NCBI GenBank assembly: GCA_900169235.1
Contig: FWCC01000281.1
Coordinates: 1-46,563, forward strand
Direction of reading: 5' to 3'
Length of the DNA: 46,563 bases
Origin: Zarea fungicola
Lineage: Eukaryota > Ascomycota > Sordariomycetes > Hypocreales > Cordycipitaceae
Shown: positions 17,762 to 27,786 of the stretch, piece after piece
How positions within the stretch are numbered: the first letter of the stretch is position 1
Layout: every line of letters starts with the position of its first letter
Program-made: the position numbers and the translations under genes
The notes under the pieces: generated by a model
Told to the model about the DNA's origin: nothing
Seen by the model: only the letters and a program-made list of their open reading frames with translations
The model's database searches: none

Positions 17762-18940
17762 ATGGAATCCAACCAGCCTATTTTTCGCCTTACTATCAAG
17801 CTTCTGTGGATGGTTTGTCGATATGTTGGCGTGGAGGATGTGTTTGCCCTTATGCTGAGCAACAAAATACATGGCCATAGCCTTCGAGCTTATTTCTACG
17901 AATGCAAAGCTAGCCAATTTGACTCGTCTGTGGAAAACCGGCCAGGCGTTAACCTGTTGGCTCGAAACCCGCTCAATCTGACTGCCTTACATTGTGCCAT
18001 TCTTGATGGCGACAAGAAACTAATCAAGCTTTTGGTTGGCATGCGTGGCGATCAACTCAACGTAGAGTGTAGCGAAGGCATGTCCCCGCTCGCTCTCGCT
18101 ATGACAAAGGATGACCACAACACTGTACAGCTCCTCGCGACTCACGGCGCTGTCGACAAAAACGGCCACTTGCTACTCAAAGCCTGCCTGCAAGGCAGAT
18201 ATAAGATGCTACGCGCACTGCTGCATTCCCCTGAACCTAACTTCGTTGATACCGACGGAAATAATCTTACGCCCCTCGACTTGGCTATAGAGTCTGGCAA
18301 CCACAGGACAGTCCAGACGCTTCTTACCGACACTCAAATACGAGCAAGCCGGTGCAGCTGGATGCCGGACGCGACCAAGCCATCGCGAGATACCGTGATA
18401 TTGCATGCCATTACTGTGGGCAACCCGAAAATCGTTGGGGAACTTCTTTCAGCCGGATTCTGTGCTCAAGATGTGGATCTCGGTATGGCGTTGAAACTCG
18501 GGAATAAGAAAGTGGTTACAACGCTCCTCGCCACCGGAATTGAGCTGCACCATGCAAAATGGGGGAGTTCTACTGCTCTTGTTTGTGCCGCAGAAGGTGG
18601 TTTAGAGAAGGCTGTTCGAAAACTTCTTCCTATCGCCAATGCCGATGAGCAACGAGCTGCTCTTCTAAGTGCCGCAGCCTATTCTCATTTTCATTTATTT
18701 ACGCTATTTGAAGATATAACATTAGAGGACAGGGATGACTGTGACCTGACCGTTTATCGAGACAAAAAGTACAAGGAGGAATCACTATCGGCTGCCCGGC
18801 CTCGTTGGAAGGCGGAGGACGAGGACTTAGTACAGGAATTGTCAAGGCTAAACAGGGATATGTTGAAGAGGTCGTTTCACCCCCACAGGCCGCGTAGGTG
18901 TCAGGTGCATCATGTTACCGCTCCGTTTGCCACTATGTAG
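17762..18940 (+). CDS. F-box-like ankyrin-repeat protein
   Basis: 392 residues, single exon. The N-terminus (FRLTIKLLWMVCRYVGVEDV, then FALMLSNKIH) has the hydrophobic spacing of a diverged F-box. Ankyrin-type repeats follow from about residue 65: LTALHCAILDGDKKLIKLLV, MSPLALAMTKDDHNTVQLLA, LTPLDLAIESGNHRTVQTLL and others up to about 300. The tail is charged (RPRWKAEDEDLVQELSRL). F-box/ankyrin proteins often act as substrate adaptors of SCF ubiquitin ligases; that role is inference here. The repeats are old and diverged, unlike those of the ankyrin protein at the right edge. Confidence 0.72.
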   Translation: MESNQPIFRLTIKLLWMVCRYVGVEDVFALMLSNKIHGHSLRAYFYECKASQFDSSVENRPGVNLLARNPLNLTALHCAILDGDKKLIKLLVGMRGDQLNVECSEGMSPLALAMTKDDHNTVQLLATHGAVDKNGHLLLKACLQGRYKMLRALLHSPEPNFVDTDGNNLTPLDLAIESGNHRTVQTLLTDTQIRASRCSWMPDATKPSRDTVILHAITVGNPKIVGELLSAGFCAQDVDLGMALKLGNKKVVTTLLATGIELHHAKWGSSTALVCAAEGGLEKAVRKLLPIANADEQRAALLSAAAYSHFHLFTLFEDITLEDRDDCDLTVYRDKKYKEESLSAARPRWKAEDEDLVQELSRLNRDMLKRSFHPHRPRRCQVHHVTAPFATM

Positions 18941-19240
18941 TACCTTTGGAATCCTATCTCAGTCTAGTCTAGTTATGCCACCTGCGATTGCAGCCGACTA
19001 TATATTTAAGCCGCGAAATTAGATTGTTTACCCAATCTTCAACTAAAACTGATATTGGATTGAGTAGAAGCCAGTTGATTACGTGATCTTAGCATACGCA
19101 GACTCCACGTGGCCGCCGCAAGGTTAAATCCATTGACTAGCCTATCAAGTTGCATTATTCTGCCACCGCCTAGCTTTCAACTGGAAAAGAAGCAGCTCGC
19201 TCCATTCCCTATAGTCTGGAACCTCTGCCCGCAACAAACC

Positions 19241-19661
19241 ATGGATGGTGCAAAAAACGTTGTCCTGCGTCCTATTAGGCTTGGGGACAGTGAGGCTATA
19301 ACCATTTACTTTAACAATTTCTTCCACAACCTGTCAGAGGAGGAGTGTCAAGAACTGCTGCTGACACTAAAGGTCGAGCAAGTTCCGGGAGGTAAATAGT
19401 ATCCTCCAAGTTATACAGCTTTTATGTCGCTTACCGAGCCATCTGGTAGACATTCGCGCTTTTTTGGCCACTACTTTCCGTGAGGGGAGTGTAGCAACAC
19501 GGCAGGACTGCAGACTAGGCCAACTATCTAGGCTAGCTGCATTAGAGCAAAGTTACTTACGCGGTGAACGAGGTACAGTTAATGGAAAATTAACAGCAAA
19601 TGCGACATTAACACAATACATAGATCCAAATGAGGCTGCCTTTCTTCCCGCCATCACTTAG
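19241..19661 (+). CDS. Small unrecognised two-exon protein
   Basis: Exons 19241-19391 and 19450-19661 join in phase 1 across a 58-nt intron (GTAAAT...GGTAG) to 120 residues. Starts MDGAKNVVLRPIRLGDSEAI, contains LSEEECQELLLTLKVEQV, and ends NEAAFLPAIT. No known domain, signal peptide or TM segment. The donor is acceptable, the branch site is weak; the agreement of frames is the main support. No function assigned. Confidence 0.42.
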
Positions 19662-20495
19662 ACGCTGCTGAATTATACCCCACATTCTGTACCACAGTAC
19701 CCACAACACCTGCCTGGAATTACCCAAACCTCCTTGCCATCTTTCAAACACGTAGGGCAACGTACACCTGGTGACTGGCTCTTGTTAGAATCTCGATGAA
19801 TCCCCATGGATTCATACATACCGTTGGCCAATGAGTTGGCTGTTGATAAGGAGAGAACAAAGTCATGTCATGGACCGACATTTTTGTCGTGGAGCGTGAT
19901 GGGGGAATGAGTCTCCCGCGTTGCAGTTAAAATTGGTGAGGTTCTTGGCAATTTTTAAACGGGCACTGAGTATCTTTTATAGTTTAATGGCAGGCTATTG
20001 CGTTCGTAGATGTGTACGTCCCAGTACAGCCCTTGCGAGAAGGTATATTCGCTATTCTCGTTGCGCAAGGAGCCTGATGATACTGGATGCAAGGCAGAGC
20101 TTGTGACATTAGTGCGATGAAGTACAATCATTATTTAGGTACTACCCTTTGTACAAGATATACGCAGTGCTAACCCCCCCCCCCCCCCCCCCCNNCCCCC
20201 CCCCCCCCCCCCTTCTCTTCTCGTTATAGTATCAGCATCAGAAAGTCAAAAATACACTGCTGCTCATAGGCGAACACGATTGGAGACTTGAAAAGATCAA
20301 TATCCCCAGCAAGCCCACTCCAAAGCTCGGTGCGTATACTGATGGATAACATAAAAAAGCACAGCTGATCGAAATTTGGATACAACACCGATACAGTCGG
20401 AAACGGATGGTTGGAACTGCGTGGGATGGGTACGAGAAGGTCTGGAAGCCGCAATGCACCATATCGGTGCTGGAAGAGCTGCGCCTGGCTGGCAG
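19662..20495. other. Intergenic region with a poly-C tract and 2-N gap
   Basis: No supported gene. At 20174-20212 there is a run of about 37 C interrupted by two N (20194-20195), evidently a homopolymer of uncertain length. The rest shows only short frames. Confidence 0.5.
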
Positions 20496-20974
20496 TCAGT
20501 GCGCGACACAACCAAGGTCGATGAACCACGTATGCACAGTCACATTATACTTTGCGGCAATCTCGTTAATGGCGGCCCTCAATTGAAACTATAAATTAGC
20601 GCCAGTCAATTAAAGGTTTCCTAACCACTTACAAGGGCCGTCAATAGCATCTCGATTTGTGGCTTATCCCAAAGTTGTATCTTGAGGTCCCTTTTGTCCA
20701 CGTCGCGCAAGACTTCAAGTATCTCCTTTGCAAAATCCTGGTCCAAGCCCGTAACCCATCCACCGCGAATAGCTTTGGTTAGCTCAGTAAGAGCTTCAAC
20801 ACATTCAGATTTGGCCTGTTTCCCAATGCTTCTCCACACCTCCGAGCCCATTGCTGTCGGACTTCTCGCGGATACCTCATCAAAAACAAGGCCAGGAAGC
20901 CCTTCCACAATGATCCGGCGCATATTGTGGTCGCAGTCCTCCGCAGACCCAAAACGATAGACAGGCGGTTGCAT
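20496..20974 (-). CDS. Unrecognised small protein, paralog A of a window-specific pair
   Basis: Two exons, 20974-20633 and 20588-20496, join in phase 0 across a 44-nt intron (GTAAGT...GCTAAT...TATAG) to 144 residues. It is paralogous to the last two exons of the gene at 24271-25345: MRRIIVEGLPGLVFDEVSA here against IRLGIVKSIPALVFNEAST there, LTELTKAI against LIELSKMI, and after the conserved intron AINEIAAKYNVTVHTW against VIQKIAQEENVFVKTW. Both genes have the intron at the same place, which confirms the splice model. The N-terminal 150 residues of the other gene are missing here. Function unknown. Confidence 0.65.
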
Positions 20975-21251
20975 GCTGATTTAAGAGAAAGCATAATTAT
21001 ATATTCACTATCAGAGTGTTCTGATCCAACATCCTTTTATACCTTTATACGCGCAATGCATACTCAACTAAGACTAGCTGGCGAAAACTTAGCACCTACT
21101 TAACACCTGGCCAGCTAATAGAACCATAACGCGGTATATGTATTCCATAGGCTATGCTGAGGCGAAACTATATTCTGGTTTGCGGTGGGATCTTCCTGCG
21201 GTGCTTTGGCTCTTGGGCTGCCCGTAGCTCCGACGCTTGCGCACTCGCTCG

Positions 21252-22180
21252 TCAGTGTTTCCACCTTGACGGGTTTCGGCCGCGGACAACAATCTCGGCC
21301 GACTCTTGGGTGGCTAATGTTACCGGTTCGGTGCCCTCCACCCGCGGCTCTGCCAATAGCTCCACCACAATATGGTGGTGGTCGTTTCGCGCAGTTGCGT
21401 TCCCAAACTGGATCCTAGAAAACTCAACGACTTGATTCGGGTCAAGTGGCTGCGGCTTGGGACGAGACGATTCCGTTCTCGCAGCATTATATTGAAGAAG
21501 TGGAGTTCCTTGTTTCGTCTTCCAATTTATTGCTGAGATGCGTATGATAAACTGACGCAATGGAATGGGCATGGTTGTGGTCATTGGGGTGAATTGCATT
21601 GGCATCTCATGCATGTATGTGGAGAGCGAAAATGAGCAACTGCATGTTGCGTAATTTCTTCGATAGCATGTAAAGTAGTTCTCGCCCTTTACACTGCCCG
21701 CTGAAGTGATTCTCGCCGAAATTGCTGGAACTGTTGTCTTACATGCTCGACCACTACTATCGAGGTACTCGAGTGTCCCGAGCTGTACAGTTTCTCCCAT
21801 CTCGAGAATAATATTTTCTTCATTTTTTGCGGGAGACATAGTATCATAATAGTGGTGCTTCGATGCAGGCAGAAATCTCGCCATGATTTCGTCCGCCACT
21901 GGCAGGTCGGAAGATTCTTCAGAAGCGGGTACCTCGTAGTACCCCTGGTGAGGCTCTCTCTGTTCATCATATTGCGTGTTGCGAATTTCGGCTGTCGAAT
22001 TTCGTCAGTATGTCTGTATCATTCGTGTTGCAGCCTTAACTTACGTAGGTGGCGGAACCAGCCGGTGTCAGCTGAGTCGCTAAGAGCCGCAGCACCATTA
22101 TCAACTCCGTTGAGACCGACAAGGGGGTAATAGGAGCTGTGAGAAGCACTTTGGCCAGTACATATTGGTGACTGATACAT
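21252..22180 (-). CDS. NDT80/PhoG-type DNA-binding protein (copy A)
   Basis: Exons 22180-22045 and 21991-21252 join in phase 1 across a 53-nt intron (GTAAGT...ACTGACG...GACAG) to 291 residues. The body has the hallmarks of the Ndt80-like Ig-fold domain: GTLEYLDSSGRACKT, YFTCYRRNYATCSCSFSL, PMQFTP, a VELLAEP strand and ESAEIVVRGRNPSRW. NDT80, PhoG/XprG and VIB-1 of this family are sequence-specific activators of meiosis, protease secretion, starvation response and heterokaryon incompatibility. The N-terminus (MYQSPICTGQSAS...DNGAAALSDSAD) matches the gene at 29734-31005, but the SANT module of that gene is absent here. Few residues follow RGR. Confidence 0.78.
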
Positions 22181-22285
22181 GCCTAGAGGCAGCAACCTGC
22201 TGAGATAGGTAAGTAAACAATCGCGGGAGTCGTACCAACAACAGAAGCTGGCTCTGTAGATGAGGGAGGCGGAAATTATATAGCC
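22181..22285 (-). promoter_or_regulatory. Promoter of NDT80 copy A, homologous to that of copy C
   Basis: TATATAA on the minus strand (22276-22282) lies about 100 nt before the ATG. The stretch up to the ATG (CCTCCCTCATCTACAGAG..., GTTGCTGCCTCTAGGC-ATG) aligns with 31006-31105 in front of the SANT-NDT80 gene, so both genes kept a common ancestral promoter. Confidence 0.5.
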
Positions 22286-22714
22286 ATGTCGGTGGGGTCT
22301 GTATTTTGATACAGGCCTCACAATGTCAAAAACGTCCAGCGACCGTTGCTTGAATTGCATAGTAGATTGTGTATAGATTCGTATCCGTCATACGAGCCGT
22401 CAAAACCCCAGCTCCATTGTCACATTGAAGCGTCATGCAACCTCCGCAGGCAGAGGAAGCAACCGTGTGAAATGCTTCTAACGTAGACTCTTACACATTC
22501 AGGCAAAACACCGTTTTTAGAGGAACTGGCAGTGATGGCCTCCTGATAGCATCAAATTTTACAATGTCAATTTTCGCTACTGCCTATGGAGCCGGAAATA
22601 GTGTTAATGTGTTCCCACCTATCACACACGCCCATACCTCTCTTTAGGTGTCTCATGAGCCAGAAAATGGGGTTCAACGCGCCGGCCAAGTTAATCGTTT
22701 ACAGTGGAAAGGAA
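22286..22714. other. Intergenic region
   Basis: No gene supported. Mixed composition, becoming AT-rich toward 22714. Confidence 0.35.
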
Positions 22715-22955
22715 GAACCGATGAGAACCTAACCAATAGAAAATTTAAATACTTTTATACTTCATCATACAGCCTAGATATTATAAGTATCTCTATAGCT
22801 ATATATATATATTTTAATAGCATATAAAATCTATAATATATGTTAGCATTAGAGTAATGGGAGGAAGTATATATTTCCCACCAAATGCCCGAATCAGGCT
22901 CGCAAGGCTCCACAAAAGGACAGCGCCATATGGACGGAGTCTGGAGCGGTGTCTG
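22715..22955 (-). pseudogene. Decayed 3' part of a SANT gene, left behind the chimeric NDT80 gene
   Basis: Bases 22715-22840 align with 25697-25830 (3' half of the SANT gene D; for example GCCTAGATATTATAAGTATC against GCCTAGATACTATTGTGAGT), then after a deletion of roughly 180 bp, 22857-22955 align with 26027-26126 (GGGAGGAAGT, ACAGCGCCA, GTCTGG). The differences in the first block are mostly C-to-T and G-to-A, giving a TATATA-rich stretch, which resembles RIP decay. No open frame remains. Confidence 0.6.
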
Positions 22956-22956
22956 T

Positions 22957-23856
22957 TTAACCTGACGCCCGCGCTGACTCGTTCAGGCTGGTATACTCGT
23001 CTTCATGCGCCTTCTGGAAATATGAGCGGGTTCGGCCGCGGACAACAATTTCAGCCGACCTTTGGGTGGCTACTTTCACCCATTGTTTGGTACCCTCTTG
23101 TTTAATGCCCGCCCCCAGGACCACCAGAAAGCGGTAGTAGTCCTCTTTGCCGTGACATGCTTTGGTACTTGCGCTCCGGAACTGGATCCGGTCAAAGGTA
23201 TGCTGCGACTTACAATCGGCTGCGTATTCGCCAAGTTGTATCTCTGGCTTTGGGTCAAGCCGGTGCAATTGAGGTGGAGAAGATTGGTCTCTCGTTGTAT
23301 TAAATTGGACCAGTTCAACCTCTTCATCATTGTGCGCAGATACTGCCGATATGCCTATAAAAAACTGATCGATGGGAATTGGCTTGTTGGTGCTTGTTGG
23401 GGTAAATTGCATTGGTTTATCGGAAATGTATGGGTCTAGCGCAAATGAAGAAGTACATGATATGTAGTTTCTTCGATAGCATGTAAAGTGTGCCTCATTT
23501 GTACTCCTGAAAAAGGGTCTAATTCTCGCACAAATTGTTGGTTTAACTGTTGTAGCGCCGCAGGTTTCCAGGTACTCGAGCGTTCCAAGCTGTTCAGTTT
23601 TCCTCATGTCGAGAATAGTATCCTCTTCCCCTTTTGATGACTCTTCATCTTCCTTTTCAGACAATTTCTTCTTTTTTGGGCTTGTATCACGTGCGCAGCC
23701 ACGGCAGAGATGCCCTGACTGGCAGAGCTGACCGGCCACCTGCATTCGAAAAGGTGATTTTGCATCATGGGTGGTGTCTGGAGCGTCGGTGCTACCCGTA
23801 ACGTCAGGCAAGGCGGGCGTAGATTCGTTGCGGTTGAGGAGGAAGGCGATGTCCAT
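22957..23856 (-). CDS. NDT80-type protein with a truncated SANT N-terminus (copy B, chimera)
   Basis: 299 residues, single exon. Residues 1-75 resemble SANT gene D (both start MDIAFLLN, both have VAGQ and a KKK-(W/L)-SE.EDEE block), but the SANT domain stops after EDEESSKGEEDT and its first tryptophan is Leu here. From residue 80 it is an NDT80-like domain: MRKTEQLGTLEYLETCG, HFTCYRRNYISCTSSFAL, PMQFTP, a FDRIQFRSAS strand and RSAEIVVRGRTRSYF. A Cys/His cluster (CQSGHLCRGC, 46-55) is inserted between. Remnants of gene D's 3' half follow the stop codon. The frame is open, so it may be expressed from the duplicated D-type promoter. Confidence 0.75.
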   Translation of the reverse strand: MDIAFLLNRNESTPALPDVTGSTDAPDTTHDAKSPFRMQVAGQLCQSGHLCRGCARDTSPKKKKLSEKEDEESSKGEEDTILDMRKTEQLGTLEYLETCGATTVKPTICARIRPFFRSTNEAHFTCYRRNYISCTSSFALDPYISDKPMQFTPTSTNKPIPIDQFFIGISAVSAHNDEEVELVQFNTTRDQSSPPQLHRLDPKPEIQLGEYAADCKSQHTFDRIQFRSASTKACHGKEDYYRFLVVLGAGIKQEGTKQWVKVATQRSAEIVVRGRTRSYFQKAHEDEYTSLNESARASG

Positions 23857-24017
23857 GTCTAAATTCTGAAAGGGAGCTAAGAGGGAAAAGCGGCAAAAGT
23901 ATTATCAAAGATAAAATATTAAAGATGAAATACAAAAGTAGGGCGGAGTGAAGCTCTTATAGTTATTCGTTCAACCGCCGTAACTATTTCCTAGGTTTTT
24001 ATAACTCAGCAGTTCTC
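23857..24017 (-). promoter_or_regulatory. Upstream region shared by NDT80 copy B and SANT gene D
   Basis: Aligns over about 150 bp with 26406-26554, including GGGCGGAGTGAAGCTCTTAT, GTTCAACCGCC and AGTTCTCCC. Both copies start directly before an ATG that opens with MDIAFLLN. This is a duplicated promoter/5' UTR, not a coincidence of composition. Confidence 0.65.
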
Positions 24018-24270
24018 CCACACGCCGGCATGTATTATGCTATCTAATTGGATCACAAGGAATTCCTCTTTATCATTGATTCATGTATTGTTCTTGTTGT
24101 TTTTAGGCTAGGCGCTGATCACCGTATTTGGTGGTGACCTTAAAAGTGGGGATCTTTGACAGTTCCTGGCCAATCATAACCCTCCCTTGCACGCTTCCTC
24201 TCGCGAGGAAGCGACATGAACACTAGGTGTTGTATTCCTTTTTCCGGAGCGAGGGCAGATATTTAACGCT

Positions 24271-25345
24271 CTATATAATTCCCTCCCATCTATTACTGCT
24301 AAATAAGTCATAGGTAAATTGTTCCTCTTTAGTTAAGCACCAAGTTTTCACAAAAACATTTTCCTCTTGGGCTATCTTCTGAATAACCGCACTCAGGATA
24401 CGCTAAAGAGTTAGCACCATCCAATTAGGCGTCTTCCTATTACTTACTAAGGCCATTTTTAGTGTAGCTTTCTTGGTCTCGTGCCAGTTTTTTACTATTT
24501 CGTCCCTTTGTTGCACTTGGCGTAGAATCCCAAGCATCTCCTTTGGAAGAAATTGCAATCCCTTTTCTGATCCATCAAACGGCCTATCCCATATCATTTT
24601 GCTTAGCTCTATGAGAACTTGAATACAAATGCCGTCGACCGTCTTATCGCTCCACGCCTTTTGGCTCAAATCTTCTGGATTTGTAGTGGAAGCCTCGTTG
24701 AATACTAGTGCGGGAATCGATTTCACAATGCCAAGGCGTATGTTTTGGTCCATTGACTCAATGTCTTTTTGCCGCCTGTTCTTACATGAGCATGTAACGT
24801 CAGTATCGCCTGCAGCACGACTTACAGGAATCTATAGCACCACTGCCAATCTCGCGGCATTGAGAGCATAACGGTCTGCAATTTGAATCGGTATGGAGGT
24901 GTTGCTCCCGCACGTTGAGTATACCAGTGCTCCATATCTCTCAGCCGTGCCTCTGCATATTCTTCTTTCCCAATAGTGGCATCATAAATAGCAAGATAAA
25001 GGTTAGAAAAAATCACAACATGACTATGTGCGTTACCACAGCTGCTCTGGCAATGAGCCAAATATTTTTTTGCCATAGTTTGGAACTCAAGCGATGCAGA
25101 GTAACTATCCGGTTGCTGGGGACTTATATTCGGAAGGTGTAGCACTGCCAGTTTTGCGCACAGTACAGCGTAAGCGCAGATCATATCTTCTGGCTTAACG
25201 TTGGGCCAGAACTCATCATCGAGATCAGAAATTCGACGAAAGTATTCAGTCTGTTCCTGATCATTGGCCGGTGAGCTTTAATGACGTTAGCACATCTTTT
25301 CTATTCTTGGCAATGAAGCAAGACTCACAGGTAAACGTTTTGCAT
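24271..25345 (-). CDS. Unrecognised four-exon protein, paralog B of the pair
   Basis: Exons 25345-25329, 25275-24826, 24775-24448 and 24402-24271 join in frame to 308 residues; introns are 53, 50 and 45 nt with GTGAGT or GTAAGT donors and CTAAC/CTGAC branch sites. The first exon encodes only MQNVYL. The N-terminal half (EFWPNVKPEDMICAYAVLCA, SYSASLEFQTMAKKYLAHCQ, LYLAIYDATIGKEEYAEARL) is helical; the C-terminal half is paralogous to the gene at 20496-20974. No known domain; no TM or signal peptide. It lies between NDT80 copy B and SANT gene D. Function unknown. Confidence 0.65.
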
Positions 25346-25655
25346 TATAGGACAACTGTGTGGTAATTTTGTCTTTGTGTGGAAGCATAGGACTTAACCT
25401 TTGGGGATGCCACCACATTATATATACCAACAGCGCCGAAAGTAGAGTTTTGATTATTTTAATCGCAATACAGGCAAAAAAATATCTTTATGGAACGCTT
25501 TCCAATACCTTGGCTTTACTTCGCGCCGGCATATGTGCTCGCATGATATCAATGTTTTTGCTAAACACTTGTCGGCAAATCAGCTCTAGTAATGTATATA
25601 ATATTGTAATTCATTATCGAATAAGTATGGAATTATGAGGAATAGCTCGTTAATT
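25346..25655. other. Intergenic region
   Basis: AT-rich, with short frames only; nothing I can support. It contains the 5' region of the gene at 24271-25345. Confidence 0.35.
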
Positions 25656-26405
25656 TCAACACGTCGGCTGAGCTATTCGTCTGCGGGATCGGATAAGAAC
25701 CGGTGAGAACTTGACAGCCGGAAACTTCGGATACTTTTTTGCTTCTTCATGCAGCCTAGATACTATTGTGAGTATCTCTATGGTTGTATGTTTTTTGAGC
25801 AACATATCCTCTGAAATCCATAACACGTGCCTATTGGCATCAGCGGAATTAGTTTGCGAAATCGACCAGCGCTCGAAAACCAAGCCCTCCTTCCTTTCTT
25901 TATTCCATTGATCCACGCGTCCAATGAAATCTTTCACTAGTTTTAACTGGAATGACACCCAGTTTTTTTGTTCTTCGCGAAGTTTCTCAAAGTGCTTAGA
26001 GCATAAGCTCGGCCATATATCAAATGGGAGGAAGTCTATACTGCTACCGAATGCGTGCCTGATCATAATGACGTCTACCACACTCTCGCATGGATAAATA
26101 CAGCGCCAGTCAGGGGCCGTGTCTGGGGCCAGTACAAGGGCATGCGGTTTTGAACCGTTTGTTTTCCCGTCACCACCAGCGTCTTTTCTTGGTTCTTTAA
26201 GTCGTCTTTCGCGTGAGATACAGCTAGCAGCGCTTCGGCCTGGTAACTTTTGTGAGATGTCTTCCCACTTCATGCCCGCTTGACGAAGCTTGCCGAGCTC
26301 TTCATCTTCCGTTTCAGACCATTTTTTCTTTTCGGACTGACCCGCCACCGTGGCGTCAGGTACGTCGGGAGTAGATTCGCAGTTGAGGAGGAAGGCGATG
26401 TCCAT
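25656..26405 (-). CDS. Myb/SANT-domain protein (gene D)
   Basis: 249 residues, single exon, starting MDIAFLLNCESTPDVPDATV. A Myb/SANT-like domain at 27-68 has the regular tryptophans and helix pattern: KKWSETEDEELGKLRQAGM, KWEDISQKLPGRSAASCISR. A basic linker follows, then a 170-residue region (DWRCIYPCESVVDVIMIRHA, DFIGRVDQWNKERKEGLVFE) that I do not recognise; it may be an interaction or effector-binding module. Probably a DNA-binding regulator. Its promoter and first codons are duplicated at the chimeric gene 22957-23856, and a broken copy of its 3' half is at 22715-22955. Confidence 0.72.
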   Translation of the reverse strand: MDIAFLLNCESTPDVPDATVAGQSEKKKWSETEDEELGKLRQAGMKWEDISQKLPGRSAASCISRERRLKEPRKDAGGDGKTNGSKPHALVLAPDTAPDWRCIYPCESVVDVIMIRHAFGSSIDFLPFDIWPSLCSKHFEKLREEQKNWVSFQLKLVKDFIGRVDQWNKERKEGLVFERWSISQTNSADANRHVLWISEDMLLKKHTTIEILTIVSRLHEEAKKYPKFPAVKFSPVLIRSRRRIAQPTC

Positions 26406-26554
26406 GTCTAAGTGCTAAAAGGAAGCTAAGAGGGAAGAGTGGCAAAGTATTATTAAAATGAAATACAAAAATAGGGCGGAGTGAAGCTCTTATAGTTGTT
26501 CGTTCAACCGCCATAACCGTTCCCCAGGGTTTTATACCTCAGGAGTTCTCCCGT
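26406..26554 (-). promoter_or_regulatory. Upstream region of SANT gene D (duplicated)
   Basis: Second copy of the 23857-24017 element; retains GGGCGGAGTGAAGCTCTTAT and GTTCAACCGCC. Beyond it, 26555-26856 holds no supported gene. Confidence 0.6.
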
Positions 26555-26856
26555 GCGCTAGTTACACGTGCTCGGTTGATTCTCTAGTTCCGTCCCTGTG
26601 TCTTTTCTGAGTGCGTTGCGTGTCTACGACCTCACTGAAAGCCGTGTCTACGTCTCTCTTTACGTCAAATCGAGGAGGCGGTGACACGCTCTGTGTCTTC
26701 TCTTCGCGGTGACTGCGCCATCTAGGAAGCCGTGTTAGTTTTGTATTATCAAATGGTAATTTTTATGCTCACATATCGCTACTGTTGCCTTTTTCCTGAA
26801 GCACCTCGAGATCGGAATTTGTTTCCGAATCTGGTATCTCACGGTGCTTGGGGTCT

Positions 26857-27426
26857 TCATCTTTCAGGATTTATCAGTATATTGGCATCCTCGGGTCGAA
26901 GTCTTTCCTTACCGCAGTTAGGTTTACTCGCCATGTGCACTGCCCGGAGGGTCTCCGCAGTACTTTGCACCTCAGGAAAGCGCTTATTATATGCTTCCGT
27001 GATATCCGGCCAGAGATTCCTTGCATCAATATATTCCAGAACAAAGGCTCTCTTCTCATCAGGCTCGAGAGAGCTCTTGGTCCTCCAATTTTCAATTTCG
27101 TTCTCTGCAATAGACAGCTTTTTTGCCAGGAAGTCGATATAATTCCGCACTTGTCGGAAGTTTGCAGAGAGAGCTTGACTATCAGTTTGAAGCGACTGAT
27201 ACTGACCGTGCAAAGTATGACTTGTAAGAAAAACGGTTGAAACGTCACACGCCAGGAATTCCAAATTTGCCTGCATGGTGTTCATTGGCTCTCCAAGATG
27301 CCATGGTCCCTCGATTTCTTGCGGAAAAGGGGGTTCAAATCGGCCCTGATGCTCCTTGAGTAGAATACTCTCCGTAATTTTCTTCCCATGAATGGTTTCT
27401 GCATCCTGAGTAGGTTGCTGGCTCAT
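26857..27426 (-). CDS. Coiled-coil protein with SANT-like C-terminal helices
   Basis: 189 residues, single exon. The middle (about 75-120) has heptad-like helices (YQSLQTDSQALSANFRQVRN, LAKKLSIAENEIENW). Residues 122-165 (DEKRAFVLEYIDARNLWPDI, TEAYNKRFPEVQSTAETLRA) have the spacing of the SANT-like module seen in the fusion gene (DFILYCCHEMGLTWSDIALR). It might therefore be another regulator of the cluster. The 3' end may continue in a further exon. No TM or signal peptide. Confidence 0.55.
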   Translation of the reverse strand: MSQQPTQDAETIHGKKITESILLKEHQGRFEPPFPQEIEGPWHLGEPMNTMQANLEFLACDVSTVFLTSHTLHGQYQSLQTDSQALSANFRQVRNYIDFLAKKLSIAENEIENWRTKSSLEPDEKRAFVLEYIDARNLWPDITEAYNKRFPEVQSTAETLRAVHMASKPNCGKERLRPEDANILINPER

Positions 27427-27786
27427 ATTGCTCGGCTATAGCAGATCTTTTAGCTTATGTAAAACTGTATTAATAGCATACACCTACTATTCAATGACGA
27501 CAGCTGGTTTAAGGTCGAAATAGGTGCTAGTCCAGCATAAACCACTGTGCTCGTGGCGAAGCTTACTTTTTAGGATTGAAAAGAGATTATAGAGTCTGGA
27601 TAATCAATTGTTTATATAGAGAGAATGGCCACTTCACTCAAGCCGCCACTGTCCAATCGCCATGTAGGTGATCGGTTCCCACATCCCTGTGCCTTTTCAG
27701 GATACATCCAAGTCTCCTGACAGTCAAGTCTACGCTCATCCTCACCTAGCCCTATAAATCTGTGTGTTAAAGCGCTTTCAATAGTT
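27427..27786. other. Intergenic region
   Basis: Nothing beyond short frames is seen between the two minus-strand genes. Confidence 0.35.
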
